NCBI RefSeq assembly: GCF_007097485.1
Contig: NZ_VKDE01000013.1
Coordinates: 48,861-112,860 of the forward strand
DNA: 64,000 nt
Source of the DNA: Carboxylicivirga sp. M1479
GTDB lineage: Bacteria; Bacteroidota; Bacteroidia; Bacteroidales; Marinilabiliaceae
Direction of reading: 5' to 3'
Part shown: positions 18,582-27,574 of the stretch, one piece after another
How positions within the stretch are numbered: the first letter of the stretch is position 1
Layout of the letters: the number at the start of each line of letters is the position of its first letter
The notes under the pieces: model-generated
What the model saw: only the letters and a program-made list of their open reading frames with translations
Told to the model about the DNA's origin: nothing
Databases searched by the model: none
Position numbers and translations under genes: made by a program

Positions 18582-19871
18582 TCACACCATTACTTCCTCC
18601 AGTTTAGTGTTTTGGAAATCTTGCTGACTCAGGTTCTTGTGAATTTGTTGTTTGCTAATGCAATTGAGCATGTGTTGCCAGTTGGCCACATTGTTACTTT
18701 TATCTTCGGGCAAAATATTCTTGTCATCTAAATCAAATAAGGGTAATAAGCCGCTTTCCTTAAAATATGGATATAGCGCATTGTCCGGTGTCATATTGTT
18801 ATAAATAAACGTATCGAGTTTGGTAATGTCCCAGTAACTCATATCATGTTTTCTAAAACCAGTGAGTTGCTGGAATTTTCGCCCTTCGGGAGCCGAAGCA
18901 TGGGTGGCCAGTATAAAGGTTTTAATCACCACTTTATCGACAATAAGCACCGCAACAAAATAGCCAATGATTATCGAATTGAGTTTATACGGAATAAAGA
19001 GCTTCTCGCTTCGACAAATAGGCGAAATTGACTTTAGCATGAGCAGCGAAAAGTGAAGCTTAATATACATATCATGATAAGGGGCAACTCTTTCGCGCAA
19101 ACGTTGAAGTGCATGAGCTTGTATGTAAACGTAAAGGTGTTCTTCATTGCCATTGTATAAGCTACCTAAAGCATGAGTTTTAATGCTGGTTTTATGCTGA
19201 AGTTTATCGGTAAACAGAGGAATGTAAACCTGAAATACTGTCCGTTTTTGACTGTTCATTTCAATATTCTCCTTAATGGGGCGTCGGAGGTAGAGCTGAA
19301 AAGTCATTTCCGTGTTAAAAAGTCCATGCTTATGTGTAATAACAGATGGCGTGTAACCAATTGAAAGCATGGCTTCGTCTGGTAGGTTTTCTAAGAATGT
19401 AAGCATTAATAGATCGTTCTGAAGCAAGTGGTAGAGTTTGCTGTTTTTGCAATTATAGTAAGGCTTTATTTTAGAAAGTATCATGTCTGACAAAGCTTTG
19501 TTTTTAAGCCTGTTTTCATCAAGGAAAATGGTGAGAGCATCCAGATAGGTCACATCTTCAAAGCTTGTGCTAATAGGGAAGTTTGTTAAGGTTTGTTTAC
19601 GATGCTTGAGCGTATCTTTAATCATTTTATTAAAAATGGACTTGAATGGTCTGGTGTATTGATAGTCGTTACTGATATTATTAATTGATCCAATTCTGAA
19701 TCGGTAATTCGCCAACAGCAACAAGTCGCTTTGACTGGTAATGTATTGCATCGCATCACAGTCAATTGCCTTGCACAGTTCATGTAATCGTATAATAAAT
19801 GGTTTGATAGCCTCCATTTTATTGAATGGAGCATTAGTAGTTCTCTTTTTGCGCGCTTTGGGTTTTGCCAT
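18582..19871 (-). CDS. Tandem paralogue C, unknown function (first gene of the block)
   Basis: 429 residues, start MAKPKARKKRTT. In its numbering the shared features are YRFRIGSINNISNDY (56-70), LRRPIKENIEMNSQKR (195-210), IQAHALQRLRER (250-261), LATHASAPEGRKFQQLTG (321-338), HDMSYWDIT (342-350) and the YPYFKESGLLPLFDLDD tail. It is the promoter-proximal copy; its upstream leader differs from those of A and B, consistent with A and B being later duplications. No membrane segment. Not recognised; the invariant His, Arg and Glu of the IQxHAxxRxxER motif are the best candidates for functional residues. Confidence 0.7.
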   Translation of the reverse strand: MAKPKARKKRTTNAPFNKMEAIKPFIIRLHELCKAIDCDAMQYITSQSDLLLLANYRFRIGSINNISNDYQYTRPFKSIFNKMIKDTLKHRKQTLTNFPISTSFEDVTYLDALTIFLDENRLKNKALSDMILSKIKPYYNCKNSKLYHLLQNDLLMLTFLENLPDEAMLSIGYTPSVITHKHGLFNTEMTFQLYLRRPIKENIEMNSQKRTVFQVYIPLFTDKLQHKTSIKTHALGSLYNGNEEHLYVYIQAHALQRLRERVAPYHDMYIKLHFSLLMLKSISPICRSEKLFIPYKLNSIIIGYFVAVLIVDKVVIKTFILATHASAPEGRKFQQLTGFRKHDMSYWDITKLDTFIYNNMTPDNALYPYFKESGLLPLFDLDDKNILPEDKSNNVANWQHMLNCISKQQIHKNLSQQDFQNTKLEEVMV

Positions 19872-20267
19872 TTCTTTAGTTTGTTAGGGTTAACGAAGTC
19901 TCACCTATCTAAAACTGATAAATGTTAACTAAAGATATGATGCCCTAAAAAGTAAGAATATGATAAAAGTCGTGTTTGAATTTGTCTGCGGTAACAAGCT
20001 TGTGTTTTTTGACGAATCCCTCGTTTTATTTGGTGAATGAGTCGTATTCGTTTTCCGTGACTGGATGATGAGGTTATGGAAAGAGGAAGTGCATACCGTA
20101 TAATACCAAATGAATAACAAAATGATTGTTAAAGCATTTTGCTTATATCATAGGTTAATGCCGAAACAGAATCATAGATGGATTTTTTATCAATCGTTTT
20201 GATTCGTAATCGGTAAAAATATTAAAATGCACTAGTATAATGCCGATACATATTCATAGTGCTTTTA
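19872..20267. other. Non-coding leader region and degenerate repeats
   Basis: No convincing gene. Two related strings, TAATGCCGAAACAGAATCAT near 20157 and TAATGCCGATACATATTCAT near 20239, are about 80 bp apart and look like a decayed direct repeat. The minus-strand promoter of the three-paralogue block must lie in the proximal part, but no clear consensus box is visible. Confidence 0.4.
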
Positions 20268-20419
20268 GGACTGAAGTCACGGCAATTCGCATTTAAAAGT
20301 TGAATCCCTTTATAATTCTATAATTGAGAATTTTAATTTGCCCCAGATTTTATCTGGGGTTATTCTTATTCAACCACTTTGTGGTTGAATCTTAAATGCA
20401 ATTGTCGTGGGACTGAAGT
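20268..20419. mobile_element. MITE/REP-like element with 10-bp flanking duplication (copy 1)
   Basis: A 132-bp element at 20278-20409 has terminal inverted repeats CACGGCAATTCGCATTTAA and TTAAATGCAATTGTCGTG. Inside are nested palindromes: CCCCAGATTTTATCTGGGG and CAACCACTTTGTGGTTG. Immediately outside both ends is the perfect direct repeat GGACTGAAGT (20268-20277 and 20410-20419), as expected for a target-site duplication. No coding capacity. A longer, inverted relative lies at 40229-40456. Confidence 0.7.
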
Positions 20420-20471
20420 GAACGAAAGGCGTATTTTGAATAGAAATCGGTATTACCCAATAGTGATAACC

Positions 20472-20503
20472 AAAAACAGCCGACTGTAAATAGTCGGCTG
20501 TTT
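20472..20503 (-). terminator. Terminator after FadL-like gene
   Basis: A perfect 9-bp stem CAGCCGACT/AGTCGGCTG with a 6-nt loop is followed on the minus strand by five T. It also has three T on the plus-strand side. Confidence 0.8.
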
Positions 20504-20524
20504 AATGTAATATAATTTTTTAAA

Positions 20525-21874
20525 TTAGAAGGTGAATGCAATTTCCAATTCAAATTGATTCATTTCTAACTCTATGGTTTGGTTGGGTACCATATTGCCT
20601 AACATAGCTTGCTCAGGATCGAAATCAAAAGGATTATAACCTTTAACTGTTGCAGGTAGAGCATATACCATTGCTAAGTGAAGTGCTTTGCCCGATTCTC
20701 CAAATGCTTTGGAGCAACCTAAAGTAATGTGGTTCTCAATTACGCCAGGTGCTAAGATGTTAAACATCACTTCGCTTTCCGGTATTGGTTGATCATTATG
20801 TGAGAAACCACCACGGAATACCCAACTATTAGCATTGTCAAACTCAAGACCAATTTTGTAAACATTAATATCATTCCAGCCAAATCCTGAGCCATCATCC
20901 GCTCCCAGAGGAACATGATTAGGGTTTGGAGTATAGTCACCAGGATTACTTGGATCGCCACCTGGGTTTAAAAATGCGGGTGGTAATGCCATTGGATCCA
21001 TTGGATTACCAATAGAGGCAACCTCCGAATAGTTAATACGTTTGAAGTCAAACATCGCAGTTAGTTTGTCATTCACTTGGAAAGCTGCTCCAACGGTGAA
21101 ATTCGAGGGTATGTCAAAACCTCCTTGTTCTGCAAAAAGACCAGCATATTCATCAAATTCACTCATTTTTAACTTCGGTTGATAACTTGCTCCAACAGAT
21201 AAAGCGTCAGTGAGTTGTCCCATGTAACCTAGCTTAAAACCAACACCATATGAGTTATCATGACCATTCGCTGTTAATTTGTCTGGATTACTTGACATTG
21301 GTGCAAATTCTGATAGTCCTGTTGCTTCAAAGTATTGATAGGCACCTAGTAGTGTAATACCTAAACTATGTTTTTCACCCAGCATTCGTGAATAAGTCAA
21401 GCCTAAGAACATCTGTCCCAAATCAACTCCTGTTGTGGCTGAAGATTGATCACCAAATGTCATTGTAGGGTAATCTGTGTTCATACCGCCATTCCCAAAT
21501 AGTGTTGCAGAAAAGCTACTTTTTTCATTTATCATCCAATTTGCACCAATGCTAGGCATAATAAATAATTTTGAATCACTCTCTACAGTACCAGGCATTA
21601 ACCCCATCGTACCAGGCATCATAGAAGGATTCCCTTCAACGGTATATTGTCTATTGGGATTAAAGAAGCCAACTCCAACTTGATATTGTTTACCTAGAAA
21701 TACGTTACCTGCTGGGTTGCCATTCATTAGTGAGTACTTGTACCAGGCCACGCCCGCACCAGCTAAACCTTTGTTTTGTGCACCATAGCCTACCCCAAAG
21801 TAGCCATCGGTCGCATTGGCTATGGAAGGTAATAGCAGTCCAATAACCAAAGTAATTACATAGAATTTTTTCAT
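20525..21874 (-). CDS. Outer-membrane transport protein, OmpP1/FadL/TodX family
   Basis: 449 residues. A signal peptide (MKKFYVITLVIGLLLPSIANA) leads directly into the hallmark N-terminal hatch TDGYFGVGYGAQNKGLAGAG with the family NPA motif (GNPAGNV). The remainder is a beta-barrel rich in Gly, Asn and aromatic residues and ends in phenylalanine (EIAFTF), the outer-membrane insertion signal. FadL proteins let hydrophobic molecules such as long-chain fatty acids or aromatics cross the outer membrane by lateral diffusion. The actual ligand cannot be judged. It appears monocistronic, with its own terminator. Confidence 0.85.
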   Translation of the reverse strand: MKKFYVITLVIGLLLPSIANATDGYFGVGYGAQNKGLAGAGVAWYKYSLMNGNPAGNVFLGKQYQVGVGFFNPNRQYTVEGNPSMMPGTMGLMPGTVESDSKLFIMPSIGANWMINEKSSFSATLFGNGGMNTDYPTMTFGDQSSATTGVDLGQMFLGLTYSRMLGEKHSLGITLLGAYQYFEATGLSEFAPMSSNPDKLTANGHDNSYGVGFKLGYMGQLTDALSVGASYQPKLKMSEFDEYAGLFAEQGGFDIPSNFTVGAAFQVNDKLTAMFDFKRINYSEVASIGNPMDPMALPPAFLNPGGDPSNPGDYTPNPNHVPLGADDGSGFGWNDINVYKIGLEFDNANSWVFRGGFSHNDQPIPESEVMFNILAPGVIENHITLGCSKAFGESGKALHLAMVYALPATVKGYNPFDFDPEQAMLGNMVPNQTIELEMNQFELEIAFTF

Positions 21875-22059
21875 AGTACTTGAATTTTATGTGTAGATAT
21901 GAATACAGATATATTCATGTTTAAATATAGAAATCTTTCTATATATTGGTTCTTAGACTAATTCTAAACTAGATTTATTTTGATGAGATGTGTTGTCGTG
22001 TTAATGGTATTGTGCATGTAATCAATAAGTAAGCTGTGGTTAAGGTGTTGAGCCAACTA

Positions 22060-22118
22060 AGAATTAGTTTGATTAAGAATATAGGGACGAAGTAAATCAA
22101 ATCTTAGTCAAGAATTCT
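22060..22118. repeat. Imperfect inverted repeat downstream of plug gene
   Basis: AGAATTAGTTTGATTAAGAT-like arm at 22060-22080 pairs imperfectly with 22100-22118, next to the stop of the T9SS plug gene. There is no T run, so a terminator role is uncertain. Confidence 0.35.
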
Positions 22119-22120
22119 TA

Positions 22121-23461
22121 TCATTTCTTCATGCTATATTTCAAGGAATTGGAAATGTTAACACCTATCAGTCGTTGGTAGTTGTCGCTAATGTTTTGAT
22201 AATAAACATATATGATGTAGTCATTTTCTGTTTGGCCAAAGCTGCCTTCAAAGCGCTCTACCTCAGCTTGATGGTGTTTATCTTCTAAAAAGTGGTATTG
22301 GTAATTGTAAAACCCCTGTTTTAATAGTAAGGTAACTTCATACATACGAGTATTGAAATTATATTCCATCCTATTGGCATCGTTTAACTGCCAATCATTC
22401 AAACCGCCAGTAACATATATTTGACCATCAACATAAGGTGCTTGAACTGGTAGCTTAAAGTGCACGTAAACATAATCGGCTTCTATAAATGGATCTCTAT
22501 TTTCTTTAACTTCAATGTAGTATTTGCCGTTAAAATCCTCACGATAGAAGTAGGGTTTCTCACTTAGGTATTTATCTGGAAACAATGTGAAATGATAGTG
22601 TGGGTCAAAAAAAGCGATATCAGCAACATGCTCGGGCGCAAACCGAGTGCTTCGTATATCTAACCATCGGTATTCGTTACCACCATCAAATAAATTCTCT
22701 CGGTTGTACGAGTAATCCAATTCGTTGTGTCTGATAAATAATGGTTTTAAGTCATCAATCTGACTATCCCAACGTCCATTTTGTTGAACCACGACTTTTA
22801 TTTCATCTTGCGGGTTGTTAATACGAAAGTTGGGGTGTTGTATACTAAAGTTAACCTCCTGCATTGTCTCTCGGAAGTTAGAATTGGATGTGTATTTAAT
22901 GCGAGGAAAAATGCTAACAGCCGATTCGCTCACATAAAAAGGACGAACAAGCACGGGTTCATCTTCGTATCCCAATTCAAATATTTTAATAAGGTAATTG
23001 CCCGATATCTTAAGCTTGATATCCTTATTCGGAAAATCTAAGGTGTAATGAATGTAATCAAAAGTTGTATTGAACGAATATTGATAATCATAAACCGAAT
23101 TGGGCATAAAACCATCCACATACTCCGTTTGCATCAAGTTTGACTCCTCCCAATCGGCCGTACAATGAACGATACTGTATTGGTAGTTTTTACTTTCATA
23201 AGCAAAGTCATCAAACTCCAATGTTAATTGCTCTTGTGGATAAAGATTGATGATAGGGTAAGACATATTCCAGCCTTTTTTATAGAGCTGAACTGTTTTA
23301 ATATTGGCATTTGTTTGAACAGGATTATTGCTTATTAATGTTTGATTATTAATAAATAAGATAGCCAACAAGGCAATTGTTGACTTTGTGCCAATTGTCA
23401 AAAACAAAGGTAAACGCTTAAGTAGAGTATCTATATATTTATATTTATTAAAGCTATCCAT
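22121..23461 (-). CDS. Type IX secretion system plug protein (DUF5103 family)
   Basis: 446 residues from the ATG at 23461 (MDSFNKYKYI). The open frame runs on to 23614, but that would cross the nqrA start on the other strand and encodes an implausible leader. A hydrophobic segment at about 25-42 is probably a signal. The N-terminal domain contains the family pattern QLTLEFDDF...YQYSIVHCTADW, then FMPNSVYDYQYSFNTTFDYIHY, and a later carbohydrate-binding-like beta domain (VTGGLNDWQL). In F. johnsoniae this family plugs the SprA translocon from the periplasmic side. It fits the T9SS cargo genes at the window start. It is divergently transcribed from the nqr operon. Confidence 0.85.
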   Translation of the reverse strand: MDSFNKYKYIDTLLKRLPLFLTIGTKSTIALLAILFINNQTLISNNPVQTNANIKTVQLYKKGWNMSYPIINLYPQEQLTLEFDDFAYESKNYQYSIVHCTADWEESNLMQTEYVDGFMPNSVYDYQYSFNTTFDYIHYTLDFPNKDIKLKISGNYLIKIFELGYEDEPVLVRPFYVSESAVSIFPRIKYTSNSNFRETMQEVNFSIQHPNFRINNPQDEIKVVVQQNGRWDSQIDDLKPLFIRHNELDYSYNRENLFDGGNEYRWLDIRSTRFAPEHVADIAFFDPHYHFTLFPDKYLSEKPYFYREDFNGKYYIEVKENRDPFIEADYVYVHFKLPVQAPYVDGQIYVTGGLNDWQLNDANRMEYNFNTRMYEVTLLLKQGFYNYQYHFLEDKHHQAEVERFEGSFGQTENDYIIYVYYQNISDNYQRLIGVNISNSLKYSMKK

Positions 23462-23513
23462 GTAATTATGTGTTTTACAAGCGCAATATATATGGATTAG
23501 TGATAAATTTATG

Positions 23514-23521
23514 TATTTTTG
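23514..23521 (+). promoter_or_regulatory. Putative -7 box of the nqr operon (TATTTTTG)
   Basis: TATTTTTG fits TAnnTTTG and lies 31 bp before the nqrA ATG, in the 91-bp divergent gap with the plug gene. No good -33 element at normal spacing was found. Confidence 0.5.
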
Positions 23522-23552
23522 CGCGTAAAAATAAGAAAACCGTTTTTCAAAT

Positions 23553-24902
23553 ATGTCAGAGGTAATCAAAATTAAAAAAGGTCTTGATATCCAACTTGCC
23601 GGTAAAGCGGACAAGGTTTTTGGTCAGGCTGAATTACCCGAGCTTTTTGCAGTGAAACCCACCGATTTTCATGGTGTGGTTCCTAAAATGGCAATTAAAG
23701 TTGGGGACAAGGTGAAAGCGGGTACAGTTTTATTTTTCGACAAGAATCGTCCGGAAATAAAATTTGTGTCTCCTGTAAGTGGGGAGTTGGTTGCGGTTAA
23801 TCGCGGCGAACGCCGAAGAATCCTTGAAGTAGTCGTTAAGTCTGATGGTTCGGATGATAAGGAGCAGTTTGATACTGCCAATCCTGCCGATCTATCCAAA
23901 GAAGAAATCGTTGAGAAATTGCAAGCTGCTGGTCTTTGGCCTTTCATTCGCAAGCGTCCGTATGATGTTATTGCTAATGCAAGCGAAACGCCAAAAGCAT
24001 TCTTTATTTCTGGCTTCGATAGTGCTCCTTTAGCACCCGATATGGATTTCATCCTTTCTGGTAGCGAAGATGCTCTTCAGGCAGGTATAAATGTGGTGAA
24101 GCAATTGTGCGATAATGTGCATGTTGGTGTACAGCACGATGCGGCTTCAAAAATTTTCAACAACCTTAAAGGTGTTCAGGTACATGCATTCGAAGGCCCA
24201 CACCCGGCTGGTAATGTAGGTATTCAAATTCATCACACTTTGCCAATTAACAAAGGTGAAGTTGTATGGGTTGCTCAACCGCAAGAAATTGTTGCCATCG
24301 GAAAATTATTTACCGAAGGTATTTACGATGCTAACCGCACGGTTGTTGTTGCAGGTAGCGAAGTAGAAAAAAAGGCTTACTACAAAACAAAAGTTGGCGC
24401 CAGCATCTCTACATTAGTAAAGAACAATGTTAAAACCGATGATAAGTTGCGCTATATCAGTGGTAACGTATTAACTGGTTCGCACATTGACGAAGACGGA
24501 TACTTAGGTGTATATCATTCTCAGGTAACCGTTATTCCTGAGGGAGATTATTACGAATTTATGGGTTGGGCAACACCTGGCTTTGGTAAATTCAGTATGT
24601 CGCGCTCATTCTTTAGCTGGATGTGCAAAAAGAAAGAATACCGCTTAGATGCTAACATGCACGGAGGTCTTCGTTCTTTTGTTGTTTCGGGTCAATACGA
24701 TCAGGTACTGCCGATGGATATTCTTCCTGAGTTCTTATTCAGAGCTATTTTGGTTGAAGACATTGATAAAATGGAGCAATTAGGTATCTATGAGTTAGCC
24801 GAAGAAGACATCGCTCTTTGTGAGTTTGTATGTACTTCAAAGCAACCATTGCAATCGGTATTGCGTACAGGTATTGATTTAATGATTAAAGAGTTGAGTT
24901 AA
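23553..24902 (+). CDS. nqrA: Na+-translocating NADH:quinone reductase subunit A
   Basis: 449 residues, full length. The opening IKIKKGLDIQLAGKA and 'VKPTDFHGVVPKMAIKVGDKVKAG' are characteristic of NqrA, including the barrel-sandwich segment (LFFDKNRPEIKFVSPVSGE). NqrA is the large peripheral cytoplasmic subunit lacking a covalent cofactor. First gene of the six-gene nqr operon, behind a candidate TATTTTTG promoter box. Separated from nqrB by 118 bp that contain an inverted repeat, a much longer gap than elsewhere in the operon. Confidence 0.95.
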   Translation: MSEVIKIKKGLDIQLAGKADKVFGQAELPELFAVKPTDFHGVVPKMAIKVGDKVKAGTVLFFDKNRPEIKFVSPVSGELVAVNRGERRRILEVVVKSDGSDDKEQFDTANPADLSKEEIVEKLQAAGLWPFIRKRPYDVIANASETPKAFFISGFDSAPLAPDMDFILSGSEDALQAGINVVKQLCDNVHVGVQHDAASKIFNNLKGVQVHAFEGPHPAGNVGIQIHHTLPINKGEVVWVAQPQEIVAIGKLFTEGIYDANRTVVVAGSEVEKKAYYKTKVGASISTLVKNNVKTDDKLRYISGNVLTGSHIDEDGYLGVYHSQVTVIPEGDYYEFMGWATPGFGKFSMSRSFFSWMCKKKEYRLDANMHGGLRSFVVSGQYDQVLPMDILPEFLFRAILVEDIDKMEQLGIYELAEEDIALCEFVCTSKQPLQSVLRTGIDLMIKELS

Positions 24903-24921
24903 TTTTTAAGACAAAAGACTT

Positions 24922-24993
24922 AAGTGTCAAGACGCAAGATTATTTGCTAATACCAAATAAGTAAGCTGCATTTCATCTTGATACTTGATACTT
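24922..24993. repeat. Inverted repeat between nqrA and nqrB
   Basis: A 19-nt arm at 24922-24940 (AAGTGTCAAGACGCAAGAT) pairs with 24975-24993 at 15 of 19 positions. The right arm is itself made of repeats of the unit TTGATACT, which occurs once more just before the nqrB start. It forms a hairpin inside the operon transcript. Confidence 0.6.
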
Positions 24994-25020
24994 TAAATCT
25001 TGATACTAAAAAAAATAACA

Positions 25021-26178
25021 TTGAAAGCGTTAAGAAATTTATTAGATAACATTAAACCTCACGTTCAGAAGGGCGCGAAGTTTGAGAAATTTCATTCGAC
25101 CTTTGATGCTCTTGAAACTTTATTCTTTGTTCCGAATACAACGAACAAAAATGGAGTTCACGTGCGCGATGCGGTTGATTTGAAACGTACCATGGCATTG
25201 GTGGTGAAAGCATTAATTCCTGCTTTGCTATTTGGTATTTGGAACACAGGTTATCAGCACTATCTAGCGATGGGCGTTGATGCTACTTTTTGGATGGAAG
25301 TAGGACATGGAGCACTTAAAGTTTTACCTATCGTTATTATTTCGTATGGTGTAGGACTGGGAGTAGAGTTTATGTTCGCACAAATGCGAGGTCACGAGGT
25401 ACAAGAGGGTTTTCTTGTATCGGGTATGTTAATTCCATTGGTATTACCTGTTGATATACCATTATGGATGGTAGCAGTAGCCACAATTTTTTCCGTAGTA
25501 ATTGGTAAAGAAGTGTTTGGTGGTACTGGTATGAATATTTGGAACCCAGCTTTGGTGGCTCGTGCTTTCCTTTTCTTTGCTTACCCATCAAAAATGTCGG
25601 GTGACTTGGTTTGGATTTCAGGCATGACTAAAGGAGAAGGTGTTGTTGATGGATTCTCAGGAGCTACCTCATTGGGGCAAGCTGCTTCGGGTATGGCGCC
25701 AAGTCATTCCATTATGGAGAGCTTTATCGGAATGATACCTGGTTCAATTGGAGAAACGTCTACACTAGCCATTTTAATTGGTGCAGCCATCCTTATTTAT
25801 ACAGGTATTGGAAGCTGGAAAATTATGCTATCTGTTTTTGCAGGTGGATATGCCATGGGCTTAATCTTTAACCTTTGGGGCGCCAACGCATTAATGCAGG
25901 TAGATGCTTTACACCATATTTGTTTAGGTGGATTTGCTTTTGGTGCTGTGTTTATGGCTACCGATCCGGTTTCGGCTACTCGTACAGAGAAAGGAAAGTG
26001 GATATACGGATTCCTAATTGGATTCTTAGCCATTATGGTACGTGTGTTTAACCCGGCTTACCCCGAAGGAGTAATGTTGGCCGTCTTATTGATGAACACA
26101 TTTGCACCGTTAATTGACCATTATGTGGTACAAGGAAATATTAAACGTCGTTTAAAAAGAGCTAAAGTAGCTGCTTAA
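25021..26178 (+). CDS. nqrB: Na+-NQR subunit B
   Basis: 385 residues if started at TTG 25021, giving MKALRNLLDNIKP, the conserved NqrB opening; an in-frame TTG at 25000 would add seven residues from within a repeat and is less likely. No ATG is available near this position. The protein has about ten hydrophobic segments and the flavinylation motif DGFSGATSL, where Thr216 (this numbering) should carry FMN through a phosphoester bond made by ApbE. NqrB also binds riboflavin and forms part of the Na+ and quinone path. The only operon subunit without an ATG start. Confidence 0.92.
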   Translation: MKALRNLLDNIKPHVQKGAKFEKFHSTFDALETLFFVPNTTNKNGVHVRDAVDLKRTMALVVKALIPALLFGIWNTGYQHYLAMGVDATFWMEVGHGALKVLPIVIISYGVGLGVEFMFAQMRGHEVQEGFLVSGMLIPLVLPVDIPLWMVAVATIFSVVIGKEVFGGTGMNIWNPALVARAFLFFAYPSKMSGDLVWISGMTKGEGVVDGFSGATSLGQAASGMAPSHSIMESFIGMIPGSIGETSTLAILIGAAILIYTGIGSWKIMLSVFAGGYAMGLIFNLWGANALMQVDALHHICLGGFAFGAVFMATDPVSATRTEKGKWIYGFLIGFLAIMVRVFNPAYPEGVMLAVLLMNTFAPLIDHYVVQGNIKRRLKRAKVAA

Positions 26179-26188
26179 ATAATTGAAA

Positions 26189-26884
26189 ATGGATAGACAA
26201 GGAAATACATACACATTTCTGTACGCATCTATTATGGTGATTGTGGTAGCGGCGATTCTGGCCTTTTTGGCTCAGTCGTTAAAACCAATGCAGGATAAAA
26301 ATGCGGCAGTAGCCAAAAAAATGGACATCCTGAAATCGGTACAGATTGAAAGTACAGCAGCAAATGCTGAAGCGAAATTTGAGAAATACATCGGTAAAAA
26401 TGCCTATGTGCTAAATGTAAAAGGCGAAAAGATTGACGGAGTAGCTTTTACAGTTGATTTAGCAAAAGAGGTAAAGAAAGATGATGCCGAGCGTGCATAC
26501 CCTATTTACGAGTGTCAACTCGATAACGGTTCAACCAAATACATTATTCCTGTTAGAGGAAAAGGACTTTGGGGACCTATCTGGGGTTATGTTTCTTTAA
26601 ACGAGGATAAAAACACGGTATTTGGTGCCATCTTCGGCCATAAGGGTGAAACACCTGGTTTAGGAGCTGAAATTACAACACCAATATTCCAGGATCCTTT
26701 TAAAGGGAAGCAACTTTTTGACCAGAGCGGAGCTTTTGCTTCAATCGAAATTGTGAAAAAAGGACAAGCAGGTTCTGACCTTCACAAGGTAGATGGAATA
26801 TCTGGTGGTACTATTACCAGTGTTGGTGTTGGTACTATGTTGAAGGACTGTCTGGAAGGATATGAAAAGTTTTTAAAGAACTAA
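26189..26884 (+). CDS. nqrC: Na+-NQR subunit C
   Basis: 231 residues from ATG 26189 (MDRQGNTYTF); a TTG six bases earlier is in frame but unneeded. One N-terminal transmembrane helix (about 11-30) anchors a periplasmic FMN-binding domain. The flavinylation motif DGISGGTIT is present, with Thr208 the expected FMN attachment site. The segments VRGKGLWGPIWGY and GHKGETPGLGAEI are also typical of the FMN-bind domain. Ten bases after nqrB. Confidence 0.95.
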   Translation: MDRQGNTYTFLYASIMVIVVAAILAFLAQSLKPMQDKNAAVAKKMDILKSVQIESTAANAEAKFEKYIGKNAYVLNVKGEKIDGVAFTVDLAKEVKKDDAERAYPIYECQLDNGSTKYIIPVRGKGLWGPIWGYVSLNEDKNTVFGAIFGHKGETPGLGAEITTPIFQDPFKGKQLFDQSGAFASIEIVKKGQAGSDLHKVDGISGGTITSVGVGTMLKDCLEGYEKFLKN

Positions 26885-26896
26885 AATATTGTGACG

Positions 26897-27556
26897 ATGA
26901 GTAGTGAAAAAGAACCTTTGTTCTCAGCCAAGAATCTGAAGCTGATTACAACTCCTCTGGGAGCACAAAACCCCATTACCATTCAGGTTTTGGGTATCTG
27001 TTCTGCACTAGCAGTAACAGTTAAGTTAGAGCCGGCCATTGTATTGTCCATCTCTGTAATGTTTGTAACGGTATTTTCAAACTTGATAATATCTCTTCTG
27101 CGTAACACCATACCTGCACGTATTCGTATTATTGTACAGTTGGTTGTTGTGGCATCTCTAGTAATTATTGTTGACCAGGTATTAAAAGCCTTTGCTTACG
27201 AAGTGAGTTTGCAGCTTTCCGTATTTGTTGGTTTGATTATTACCAACTGTATTATTATGGGTCGTTTGGAAGCTTTTGCACTTGGTAACAAGCCTTGGCC
27301 AGCAGTATTAGATGGTATTGGTAATGGAGCCGGTTATGGTTTTATCCTTATTGTGGTGGCTTTCTTCCGTGAGTTATTCGGAACAGGTAACCTAACTTTA
27401 CCAGGTATTGGAGCCATCCAAATTATTCCTGATGCATTTTATGAAATGGGATATGCTAACAACGGATTTATGATTTTGCCTCCAATGGCTTTGATTGTTG
27501 TAGGTATCATTATTTGGGTGCAGCGTTCGCGTGATAAAGATTTGATAGAGTCGTAA
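26897..27556 (+). CDS. nqrD: Na+-NQR subunit D
   Basis: 219 residues from ATG 26897 (MSSEKEPLF); GTG 26891 is two codons upstream in frame. Six hydrophobic helices, with the conserved NqrD/RnfE features 'PITIQVLGICSALAVT' and 'TNCIIMGRLEAFA' containing the cysteine that helps bind the intramembrane iron-sulfur centre shared with NqrE. Short intergenic spacing on both sides confirms the operon. Confidence 0.95.
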   Translation: MSSEKEPLFSAKNLKLITTPLGAQNPITIQVLGICSALAVTVKLEPAIVLSISVMFVTVFSNLIISLLRNTIPARIRIIVQLVVVASLVIIVDQVLKAFAYEVSLQLSVFVGLIITNCIIMGRLEAFALGNKPWPAVLDGIGNGAGYGFILIVVAFFRELFGTGNLTLPGIGAIQIIPDAFYEMGYANNGFMILPPMALIVVGIIIWVQRSRDKDLIES

Positions 27557-27574
27557 TTAGAAAAAAGCAGAAAA

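Noticed and set aside
23462..23614. N-terminal extension of the T9SS plug protein
   Set aside because: It overlaps nqrA on the other strand and its predicted promoter, and lacks any family similarity.
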